This document shows, one piece after another, positions 26,754-35,087 of a stretch of DNA of 54,589 nt. A model generated the notes under the pieces. It was not told where the DNA came from and did not search any database. It worked only from the letters and a program-made list of their open reading frames with translations. The position numbers were made by a program, and so were the translations under genes. The stretch is from contig NZ_JACRYL010000027.1 in NCBI RefSeq assembly GCF_014306625.1, positions 1-54,589 on the forward strand. The letters are read 5' to 3'. The DNA comes from Pedobacter fastidiosus (lineage in GTDB: Bacteria; Bacteroidota; Bacteroidia; Sphingobacteriales; Sphingobacteriaceae). Numbering within the stretch: the first letter of the stretch is position 1; each line of letters begins with the position of its first letter.

Positions 26754-29700
26754 ATGTACAATTTTTACTTTAAGAAATTGATGCAGCCTCCGCGCTGCGT
26801 CCCTAAAATACTGATGATTATGAAGTTAACCACGCTTTTGCTCATCTTCTCAATTACGCAGGTTAGCGCGACATCTTTTGCACAAAAGGTCACGTTGAAC
26901 AAGAAAAACGCGCCTTTGATCCAGGTGATGGACGAAATAAGAGCGCAGACTGGCTATGATTTTTTTTATGATCTAGAATTGATCAAATCCGCAAAGCCTG
27001 TCACCATTAATATTAAAGATGCGACTTTAACAGAAGCTTTAGAAAAATGCTTTGATCAGCAACCTTTTGTTTATGAAGTAGACGATAAAGCGGTAGTGTT
27101 GAAGGAGAAGGTGCCTTCCTTTTTGAATAAAGTTATTGATCGTTTTAAAGCCATTGACATTCATGGAAAAATCCTTGACGAAAATGGTTCTCCATTAATC
27201 GGAGCCACTGTCCTAATTAAGGGTGGTCGTACAAGTACGACCACCAACAATAATGGCGAGTTCTCCATGTCAAATGTCAAAAATGATGCAACACTACAGA
27301 TTTCCTTTATTGGATACCTAACTAAAGAAGTTAAAGCCAGTTCGGATTTGTCACGAATTACACTGAACATAAATACGTCGAAATTAGATGAAGTACAAGT
27401 AATTGCCTACGGGACTACAACCCAACGTTTCAACGTAGGCAGTGTAACAAAGATTACTGCTGAGGAAATAGGGAAGCAGGCGATCAGCAACCCACTGGAA
27501 GCACTTCAAGGAAGAGTGCCGGGCTTAACCATTTCTTCTACAAGCGGTATACCGGGTGCATCTTTTAATGTACAGATCAGAGGGCAAAATACGTTGAAGC
27601 CCAGCACATCGTTTATCAGACCTAAAGATAACCCCCTCTTTATAATAGACGGGGTTCCCTTTGCGCCACAAAACGGTAATATCAATCAGTTCTCCTCCCT
27701 CGCTTCGCCAGGTATCGGTAATTTGTATAATAACGCCTATGGAGGACTAAGCCCATTTAACAGCATTAACCCCGGCGATATAGAAAGTATAGAAGTTTTG
27801 AGGGATGCAGATGCGACGGCCATCTACGGTTCGAGAGGAGGAAACGGAGTAATTTTGATCACAACGAAAAAGGGAAAAGCAGGCAAGACAGACTTCTCTT
27901 TAAATGTACGCGATGGCGTAAGTTTTATCGGCAAAACAATGCCGATGATGAATACCCAGCAATACCTGAGTGCAAGGAAAGAGGCGTTTGCTAATGATGG
28001 GTTAACTCCTAATGCCACATTGTATGACGCCGCTTATGCTCCCGATCTCACCATATTTGACACAACGAGGTACACGGATTGGAAAAAGGTATTTTTGGGA
28101 AATACGGCTCATAACCTTAATGTGGCTGCGTCGGTTTCGGGTGGTAACGAAAATACCCAGTTTAGGATTGGTGGTAGTTTCAATCGTGATACTTATATTT
28201 TCCCAGGCGATTTTTCAGATAACAGGGCAAACTTTGCCACTAACATACATCACGCTTCATTGAATAAGAAGTTTTCTATAGACTTTACAGCAACTTACTC
28301 TTATGACAAAAATAATTCTTCAGGAGCACCCAATATACTCGCCGCCTACACGCTTGAACCAAATTATCCGGCCTTAATAGATGCTCAAGGAAACCTTATC
28401 TGGGATTACAAAGGGGTCTCACTGGATGGCTCATATGCTGGAAGCAATCCTTTCGCTTATTTGAAAAGGATGTATAACATCACCAATCTGAACCTGAACA
28501 GCAATGTTTTATTGACCTATCAGGTTGTTAAAGGTTTGACACTAAGAACAAGCCTCGGATATAACACATTCGATAGTAAAGAATATTCCAACACCCCACA
28601 AGCTTCGCAAAATCCTGCATTTAACCCGTCATCATTGGCACAATTTGGTAATAATAATCTGTCAACATGGATAGCAGAGCCGCAAATTGAGTACAAGAGT
28701 AGCTACAAAAAAAATAACTACAGTATTTTAGTCGGTAGCACCTTCCAGCGGAATGCTTCGTCAAAAACGGAAATGGACGGTTATGGATATATCAACGATG
28801 CGTTATTAGGTTCCATATCCGGCGCAACCACTACATCTGCCTCTGATGCTTTTAGTGAATACAAATACTCGGCAATTTTCGGCAGGATAAACTATCGTTT
28901 TGATAACAAATATCTCTTCAATATTAATGGCAGAAGAGATGGTTCGAGCAGGTTTGGCCCGTCAAAACAGTTCGGTAATTTCGGTTCAGTGGGTGCTGGC
29001 TGGCTTTTTAGTGAGGAATCGCTGATTAAAAATAACTTCCCTTTATTGAGTTTTGGAAAGCTTCGGGGAAGCTATGGGATAACCGGGAGTGATGCAATTG
29101 CAGACTACCAATATGTATCCAGGTACGCTCCTGCGAAATACACTTATGGCGGGAACTTAGGCTATTTGCCGCAGAATCTGTATAATCCGCGGCTAAGCTG
29201 GGCTAATACAAAAAAGCTGGAGTTTGGACTGGAACTTGGTTTTAATCAGGATCGGGTGCTATTCAATGCCACATGGTATCGTAACAGATCAGGTGACCAA
29301 TTGATTACCTATCAACTACCGGCGCAAACAGGCTTTCAAACAGTATATGAAAATTGGAACGCTGTTGTGCAGAATACGGGCTGGGAATTTTCAATTCAGT
29401 CTACCATTCTCAAAAATGGTCGGTTTTCTTGGAACAGTTCATTTAATTTAACCATTCCTCAAAATAAGCTTTTATCCTTTCCAGGGATTGAAAATTCAAG
29501 CTATTCGACAACGTACTTCGTCAGCAAATCTGTTAATACGGTTACGGGATATAATTATGCAGGTGTTGACCAAGCCACGGGTCTTTTCCAATTTGTTGCT
29601 GCCAACGGGCAACTGACCTCCACACCTACGTATGCTTCTCAAGGTAAAATGAACGACTACATCATTATTGGTAATACAGATCCAAAATTCTATGGAGGCT

Positions 29701-30164
29701 TTCAAAATTCCTTTAGTTATAAAGGGCTTCAATTAGATGTCTTCGTTGAGTTTAAAAAACAGCTTGGCATAAACTATCTCTCACAAGTTTATTCTCTTTT
29801 ACCAGGTCTTGAGCAAAACCTACCGGTAACCTTATTACAAAGATGGCAATCACCCGGACAACAAACCCAGTTTCAACGCTTTTCATCTCAGTATGGACAG
29901 GAGTACGATGCCGCAAACAACTTCGTACAATCAAGCGGAATATATAGTGATGCTTCTTACATAAGATTGAAAACGGCTACACTTTCTTACACTATTCCTA
30001 CAAGATTTCTGGGTAAAATAAACGTTCGCAGCTTGAGACTATTTGCAACCGGCCAAAATTTATTAACAATCACTAACTATAAAGGAAACGACCCTGAAAC
30101 ACAAAATTTTTATGGGATACCGCCATTAAAAACCATCAGCTTCGGCCTTAATCTTAACCTCTAA
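26754..30164 (+). CDS. SusC/RagA TonB-dependent transporter with STN domain
   Basis: 1136 residues. Signal peptide within the first 45 residues (MKLTTLLLIFSITQVSATSF then AQ); the true start could be this internal Met. STN signalling domain about 48-115 (DEIRAQTGYDFFYDLELI), CarboxypepD-like domain about 133-220, plug (IRGQNTLKPSTSFI; FIIDGVPF), barrel, ending SFGLNLNL. The STN domain contacts FecR, so it both imports and signals. Carried by the ICE; its substrate is not shown by any neighbouring enzyme. A -7-like TAGCTTTG lies at 26653-26660 in its leader. Confidence 0.94.
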   Translation: MYNFYFKKLMQPPRCVPKILMIMKLTTLLLIFSITQVSATSFAQKVTLNKKNAPLIQVMDEIRAQTGYDFFYDLELIKSAKPVTINIKDATLTEALEKCFDQQPFVYEVDDKAVVLKEKVPSFLNKVIDRFKAIDIHGKILDENGSPLIGATVLIKGGRTSTTTNNNGEFSMSNVKNDATLQISFIGYLTKEVKASSDLSRITLNINTSKLDEVQVIAYGTTTQRFNVGSVTKITAEEIGKQAISNPLEALQGRVPGLTISSTSGIPGASFNVQIRGQNTLKPSTSFIRPKDNPLFIIDGVPFAPQNGNINQFSSLASPGIGNLYNNAYGGLSPFNSINPGDIESIEVLRDADATAIYGSRGGNGVILITTKKGKAGKTDFSLNVRDGVSFIGKTMPMMNTQQYLSARKEAFANDGLTPNATLYDAAYAPDLTIFDTTRYTDWKKVFLGNTAHNLNVAASVSGGNENTQFRIGGSFNRDTYIFPGDFSDNRANFATNIHHASLNKKFSIDFTATYSYDKNNSSGAPNILAAYTLEPNYPALIDAQGNLIWDYKGVSLDGSYAGSNPFAYLKRMYNITNLNLNSNVLLTYQVVKGLTLRTSLGYNTFDSKEYSNTPQASQNPAFNPSSLAQFGNNNLSTWIAEPQIEYKSSYKKNNYSILVGSTFQRNASSKTEMDGYGYINDALLGSISGATTTSASDAFSEYKYSAIFGRINYRFDNKYLFNINGRRDGSSRFGPSKQFGNFGSVGAGWLFSEESLIKNNFPLLSFGKLRGSYGITGSDAIADYQYVSRYAPAKYTYGGNLGYLPQNLYNPRLSWANTKKLEFGLELGFNQDRVLFNATWYRNRSGDQLITYQLPAQTGFQTVYENWNAVVQNTGWEFSIQSTILKNGRFSWNSSFNLTIPQNKLLSFPGIENSSYSTTYFVSKSVNTVTGYNYAGVDQATGLFQFVAANGQLTSTPTYASQGKMNDYIIIGNTDPKFYGGFQNSFSYKGLQLDVFVEFKKQLGINYLSQVYSLLPGLEQNLPVTLLQRWQSPGQQTQFQRFSSQYGQEYDAANNFVQSSGIYSDASYIRLKTATLSYTIPTRFLGKINVRSLRLFATGQNLLTITNYKGNDPETQNFYGIPPLKTISFGLNLNL

Positions 30165-30174
30165 AAATATCGTT

Positions 30175-31548
30175 ATGAAAAAAACATATCCTGTTTATTT
30201 AAGCATCGTTTTGTTAGCGATGTTTATTCAATCTTCGTGCAAAAAATTTGTTCAGACAGACGGCCCACGAAACCAACTTACATCCGCAGCTGTTTTTGCG
30301 GATAGCACAGATGCAAATGCCGCTATTCTTGGAATCTATGCCAATATGATGCAAGTAGGGTCTTTCGGCTTTTGTTCAGGTGCATTATCGCTGTATCCGG
30401 GCTTGTCCGCCGATGAACTTTATTTGTCTGCGAATGATGCTTCGGCAGCACAGTTCTATAACAATCAATTACTTCCAGATAATGATAAGTTGCAATCTTT
30501 ATACATATATGCCTATAAGTATATTTATGAAACAAACGCTTGTATTGACGGCATATCGACTTCGGTTAAAATATCTGATTTGAATAAAAGCGCAATGATT
30601 GGAGATGCAAAGTTTTTGCGTGCGTTCTTCTATTTTAATTTGGTCAATTTGTATGGTGCCGTACCGCTTGTTACCACAACTGATTATAACGTATCAAGAT
30701 TAATTGCACGATCTACAACAGATTTGGTTTATGCGCAGATAATAGCCGACCTAAAATATGCTCAAGCTAACCTTCCGGTAAATTCAAGCCTGAAAGAACG
30801 AGCGAACTATTATTCAGCAACTGCTTTGCTTGCGAAAGTGTATTTATATTCCGGTCAATATGCGGCGGCGGCGGCTGAGGCAGATAAAATAATCACGTCT
30901 GGAAAGTTCGCAATGGTCAGTAACTTGAATAGCGTCTTTTTATCTTCAAGCAGCGAAACTATATGGAACCTTTTGCCTGTATTACCACAACAGGCAACTT
31001 TTGAAGGATTATATTTCGTACCGACCACCAGTACGGCAAAACCTAAATATGTAATCGCAAATAGCCTTTATAACTCTTTTGAAGTGGGTGATCTGCGAAA
31101 GTCCACTTGGATAAAGGCCAATAATGTAGTAGGGCAAATATATCCGTATCCTTACAAATACAAAATTGGCAAAACAACTGGAAGTATAACGGAATATTCT
31201 GTCGTATTTCGCCTTGGCGAAATATTTTTGATCCGTGCAGAAGCCAACGCAAATATCGGCAATCTAAATGGTGCGATAAGTGATTTGAATGTGATCAGAA
31301 AACGAGCTGGTTTAGCTGGTACAACCGCCGTTGACAAGCCAGCCCTATTATCCGCGATTGAAAAGGAAAGGCAGGCAGAACTTTTTTGTGAATGGGGAAA
31401 CCGATGGTTCGATTTAAAGCGAACAAACAGGGCTACTCAGGTACTTGGCCCGTTGAAGGTGAATTTTAAAAGCACCTCGGTTTTATATCCAATATCGGTG
31501 TCTGAATTAAACGCCAATCCAAATCTAACCCAAAATACGGGCTATTAA
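30175..31548 (+). CDS. SusD/RagB-family lipoprotein
   Basis: 457 residues, 10 bp after susC. Lipoprotein signal with cysteine at residue 22 (MFIQSSCKKF). SusD features: FLRAFFYFNLVNLYGAVPLV near residue 150, YSATALLAKVYLYSGQYAAA, FRLGEIFLIRAEANANIGN, and EKERQAELFCEWGNRWFDL; ends NPNLTQNTGY. Shorter than the 606-residue SusD of the other locus, typical of the small SusD group found with FecI/FecR and TlpA-like genes. Surface partner of the preceding SusC; substrate unknown, possibly a peptide or small glycan. Confidence 0.94.
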   Translation: MKKTYPVYLSIVLLAMFIQSSCKKFVQTDGPRNQLTSAAVFADSTDANAAILGIYANMMQVGSFGFCSGALSLYPGLSADELYLSANDASAAQFYNNQLLPDNDKLQSLYIYAYKYIYETNACIDGISTSVKISDLNKSAMIGDAKFLRAFFYFNLVNLYGAVPLVTTTDYNVSRLIARSTTDLVYAQIIADLKYAQANLPVNSSLKERANYYSATALLAKVYLYSGQYAAAAAEADKIITSGKFAMVSNLNSVFLSSSSETIWNLLPVLPQQATFEGLYFVPTTSTAKPKYVIANSLYNSFEVGDLRKSTWIKANNVVGQIYPYPYKYKIGKTTGSITEYSVVFRLGEIFLIRAEANANIGNLNGAISDLNVIRKRAGLAGTTAVDKPALLSAIEKERQAELFCEWGNRWFDLKRTNRATQVLGPLKVNFKSTSVLYPISVSELNANPNLTQNTGY

Positions 31549-31561
31549 TACTTATAAAATT

Positions 31562-32854
31562 ATGAATAAGATACTTTCAGCTATAATTTTAACGCTAATA
31601 CTTGTGAATCACACTTTTGCACAACGGATTCCAGCAAAACCTCAAGAGTTAAAAATTGGCGATACCATACCTGACATCACCATAGGTAACATTATTAATT
31701 ATCCGGCGGCTACTATAAGGCTATTCGATTTTAAAAACAAGCTACTCATTCTTGACTTCTGGGCAACCTGGTGTGCATCATGTATAACACATTTTCCCAA
31801 AATGTATGCGTTGCAGCAATCCGAAATCGGCAAAGTTGAGATTTTACTGGTCAACAGTAAAGATACCAGAGATACAGAAGTTGGCGTAACCGCATTCTTA
31901 AATAAAAGAAAAAGCCAGTACAGTTTCCCCTGCGTAGTTATGGATACCGCTTTAAACAAGTTGTTCCCACATCATAGTTTGCCGCATTACGCAATTATCA
32001 AGAATAATAAAGTCGTCGCCATCACAGATGCAGAAAGCATTAATCACGCAAGTATAGATCACCTGTTAAATGATACAACATTTTCAATGTTTGTTAAAAA
32101 CGACAACATCTTTGATAAGGCAAAGCCGCTGTTTGTTGACGGTAACGGGGGTGAAACTCCGGCATCCATCTACAGAACAATGATGACGGGGCAAGTTAGA
32201 GGACTAAATGGTTACTTTGGATTTCAAAAGGGAAAAGAGGGTTTGATTACCCGCGTCTATGCAATAAACCAAACACTGGCATCACTGTACATAATAGCTA
32301 ATCCCTCTTATGGCGAATTTGAAAAAAGCCGCATTTTGTACCGGGCTAAGAATTTTGAGTTATTTCCCGATGATAAGAATAGCGACGAAGACATTTGTAA
32401 AAAGCAATTTACTTATGAATGCTCGTTTCCGCCATGTGATAAAGTTTCGGCATTAAGCATCATGCGTGCAGATCTTAGCCGGTATTTCCATCTTAAAATT
32501 GATAGTGAGTATAGAGATACGCTTAGTTATGTGCTAAGGTTGAATAACCCCAAACGAATAGCGATAGCTCCTGCGGAATTAAAGGCTGAAACTAACATTG
32601 ATGAAGTTAACAATGCGCCGAAATTCCTGAACAACCTGCCTGTGGATTATTTACGTCGCGAACTTCAAGAGTTTTACAAGATACCCTTCATAAATGAAAC
32701 TAAGTTAACGGATAACATTATTCTAACTCTTCCGGCTAATTTGATGGATATTGCAGCACTTACAGAAAGCCTTCGAAAGCAGGGCATAACACTATCCCGT
32801 GAAAAAAGAAAGGTATCCTTTCTCACATTAACAGAAAAGCGAATAGCCGATTAG
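31562..32854 (+). CDS. TlpA-like thioredoxin-fold protein with C-terminal extension
   Basis: 430 residues, signal peptide to about residue 21 (HTFAQR). A redoxin domain (about 27-165) carries the active-site CASC in FWATWCASC (cysteines 71 and 74), so it can act as a periplasmic thiol reductase. The remaining 260 residues are not thioredoxin. The end (LMDIAALTESLRKQGITLSR) and the segment MRADLSRYFHLKI recall DUF3738/TIGR03435 proteins, which I state with low certainty. Last gene of the sigma-FecR-SusC-SusD operon, 13 bp after susD. Confidence 0.85.
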   Translation: MNKILSAIILTLILVNHTFAQRIPAKPQELKIGDTIPDITIGNIINYPAATIRLFDFKNKLLILDFWATWCASCITHFPKMYALQQSEIGKVEILLVNSKDTRDTEVGVTAFLNKRKSQYSFPCVVMDTALNKLFPHHSLPHYAIIKNNKVVAITDAESINHASIDHLLNDTTFSMFVKNDNIFDKAKPLFVDGNGGETPASIYRTMMTGQVRGLNGYFGFQKGKEGLITRVYAINQTLASLYIIANPSYGEFEKSRILYRAKNFELFPDDKNSDEDICKKQFTYECSFPPCDKVSALSIMRADLSRYFHLKIDSEYRDTLSYVLRLNNPKRIAIAPAELKAETNIDEVNNAPKFLNNLPVDYLRRELQEFYKIPFINETKLTDNIILTLPANLMDIAALTESLRKQGITLSREKRKVSFLTLTEKRIAD

Positions 32855-32900
32855 AACATCATTGATTATTTATCCAAATTCTTATGCTAAAATTAAGAAA

Positions 32901-33000
32901 ATGAAACCATATACTATGCCTTAAAGCCCTTATTCCAGTAAGAAGCTACGGTCAAACCATAACGGGAACCTTACGTGATGTAAAGTAGTATGCTTGATCA
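32901..33000 (+). pseudogene. N-terminal scrap of an exported CarboxypepD-type protein
   Basis: An ATG and MKPYTMP are followed by a stop and then, in a shifted frame, LIPVRSYGQTITGTLRDVK before another stop. The string GQTITGTLRD is the usual first strand of the carboxypeptidase-regulatory-like domain just after a signal peptide in SusC and related proteins. The rest is lost. It suggests a further exported protein once followed this operon. Confidence 0.3.
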
Positions 33001-33820
33001 CCTTACGATTGTTATGACGAGTATTTATACATATCACACTCGTAGATGGGATGTTTGATGATCGGAAAGTTGACGAAAAAGTTTTTAAAGTCTCTTTGTT
33101 CTTTATAGGTCAGTTAATATTAGAGCGTTTCTGAAAGAGCAGGAGGAATTTCAAAATTAAAACCTTGTATTAATCTTCTGTTAAGTTACTAATGAAATTG
33201 ATCATGTAATGAAAAAAGCACGTTAATAGTTTCAACCAACGATTCTGGTGCGCTGGAAGGCACTGGTGCGTTGGTTTACAAGTTTCAGTAACGTGCCTAA
33301 GTAAAAAACATATTGATATTATTTGCAGAATAAATGCACACCTCTTAAATACTCCGTCGTTCTTTAGTTTTTTCATTTTAATAGTATGAGAAACAGTTAG
33401 TTAATAGATTAAAAAGTGCCTGTTGATGGAGCGATAGGCCTTTTTTATGTTTTGAGTTAGTTTTAGTTCATAATAAATGTGGGCACTGATTGGAAACTAT
33501 CAGCGTCTTTTTAGATTGAAACGATAATGATTAATGTGCCTATGGTGAGATTATATGCGACTTATTTATACAACTATGAAATATGAATTGGAAAAACCTG
33601 GAAAAGCTGGTGTCGAGGTTGCGGACGGCTTCTACAGTTTAAAAATATTTCTTGGTATGAGCGGTTCGGAATTTCCATTTTTCACGAGCACAATCTTTGT
33701 TCTCGGCTGTACTTTTTGAGGCGAAAGGTAAAAAACCCTCACCAATATTTTTAGAATATCGCCCCTAATTCCCCACATAGGGTATAAACCACAACGAACT
33801 TGCTTAAAAAACAGATAAGC
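33001..33820 (+). other. Long intergenic region with hairpins, no clear gene
   Basis: About 820 bases. Apart from the long hairpin at 33218-33296 it contains two weak terminator-like hairpins on the plus strand (GCCT/AGGC then TTTTTT near 33418-33446; CTGAT/ATCAG near 33488-33510). A 54-codon frame at 33555-33719 (MRLIYTTMKYELEKPG and on) has no family. No convincing gene was found. The region probably holds the promoter of the oxoamine synthase gene. Confidence 0.4.
33218..33296 (-). terminator. Long imperfect hairpin, possible minus-strand terminator
   Basis: Outer arms GCACGTTA/TAACGTGC (8 bp) and inner arms AACCAACG/CGTTGGTT (8 bp) nest around a loop with two CTGGTGCG copies. Read on the minus strand the stem is followed by six T. 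It could end a minus-strand transcript, although no clear minus-strand gene precedes it, or be a structured RNA. Confidence 0.4.
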
Positions 33821-35074
33821 ATGAAAACAATTGATTTTGAAAAAGCAAGTTTTAAAGACTTCGAGAACATTGAAGGAATGGATCCCTATGGATGGGCGAA
33901 ATTATGGAACCAGTATGTAATTGACCGTAGCAAGAACGGGCAGTTCAATTATCGGCAGGAAAATCTTTCAGGTTGTGGGCCAGAGATCGAACTCAATTTG
34001 CCCAGTAATCCGCACCGCAATTTTGTGAGTTTGGTGTCGAACGATTACCTCGGGTTTACACAGCATCCAAAGGTAAAAGCATCAGCCATTGCCGCAATTG
34101 AAAAATACGGTTCTGGCGCTGGAGCATCTCCCGCGATTGGAGGCCACTATATCTTTCATCAGGAAATTGAAGATAAGATTGCAAAGTTTTTCAAAAGGGA
34201 TAGTGCGATCGTTTTCAGTACAGGCTATACTGCCAACAGTGCGTCATTACAGGCTCTGCTCAAAAAAGAAGACTTGGCGATACTGGATATGGCCGTTCAC
34301 GCAAGTGTGTATGAAGGTTGCCTGAATACCAATGTGAAAACATTTCTGCATAATAACCTTGAAGCGTTGGAACGCATACTACAGAATTCGAAAGATAAAT
34401 ATAGAACCCGAATGGTAATTATCGACGGTGTATATTCCCAGGATGGGGATTTGGCTCCATTGGATAAGATCGTTCAGTTGACCAAAAAATATGGTGCCTA
34501 TTTAATGGTGGATGATGCACATGGAACTGGGGTAATTGGCGATACGGGTAGAGGTGTTATCGAACTACATAATTTATATAAGGAGGTGGACATTATTACG
34601 GGAACGTTCAGTAAGACCTTCGCCCATCTTGGCGGTTACTTGGTGGCTAGCCCAGAACTGGTTGGTTTCTTAAAGTTTCAGGCAAGGCAACATATTTTTT
34701 CGGCTACCCTTTCTCCCGCTTCCGCCTGTATTTCGAGGGCAATTGAACTGGTAGATGAAGAACCGATATGGATGCACAAGCTTTGGGACAATATCGACTA
34801 CTTGAAAACAGGGCTGGAATCCCTTGGTCTGGATACGGGAATAACGCAGTCAGCGATCATCCCGGTAAAGATCGGCGACATCAGCCTGAATGCAAAAATA
34901 TGTGGGATGCTGCTTGAAGCGGGAATATATGCCAACCAGATCAATTATCCAGCCGTTTCAAGGAAAGATGCAAGGGTAAGGATGAGCGTAATGGCAACCC
35001 ATACACATACACAATTGGACAAGGTGCTGAATGCCTGGGAATGGGTAATTAAGAAAACACATTTGAATAAATAG
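33821..35074 (+). CDS. PLP-dependent alpha-oxoamine synthase
   Basis: 417 residues from the ATG chosen here; the longer frame would need a TTG. Fold type I, alpha-oxoamine synthase family (8-amino-7-oxononanoate synthase, 2-amino-3-ketobutyrate CoA ligase, serine palmitoyltransferase, CqsA). Visible residues: H160 stacking on PLP (DMAVHASVYEG), D231/H234 in VDDAHGTGVIG, and the PLP lysine K265 in GTFSKTFAHLGGY. It condenses an amino acid with an acyl-CoA, releasing CO2, to give an alpha-amino ketone. No biotin or threonine-degradation genes are near, so BioF or Kbl roles are unlikely. A sphingoid base or a CqsA-like signal are the better guesses. Followed after 13 bp by a TetR-type regulator. 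Confidence 0.88.
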   Translation: MKTIDFEKASFKDFENIEGMDPYGWAKLWNQYVIDRSKNGQFNYRQENLSGCGPEIELNLPSNPHRNFVSLVSNDYLGFTQHPKVKASAIAAIEKYGSGAGASPAIGGHYIFHQEIEDKIAKFFKRDSAIVFSTGYTANSASLQALLKKEDLAILDMAVHASVYEGCLNTNVKTFLHNNLEALERILQNSKDKYRTRMVIIDGVYSQDGDLAPLDKIVQLTKKYGAYLMVDDAHGTGVIGDTGRGVIELHNLYKEVDIITGTFSKTFAHLGGYLVASPELVGFLKFQARQHIFSATLSPASACISRAIELVDEEPIWMHKLWDNIDYLKTGLESLGLDTGITQSAIIPVKIGDISLNAKICGMLLEAGIYANQINYPAVSRKDARVRMSVMATHTHTQLDKVLNAWEWVIKKTHLNK

Positions 35075-35087
35075 CAATAATCGGGTT

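Noticed and set aside
33170..33376. 68-codon minus-strand frame MKKLKNDG...
   Set aside because: It runs through the long hairpin, has no recognisable domain, and its codons look like read-through of repeats.
33555..33719. 54-codon plus-strand frame before the oxoamine synthase gene
   Set aside because: Possible but unsupported: no family, no overlap or operon spacing.
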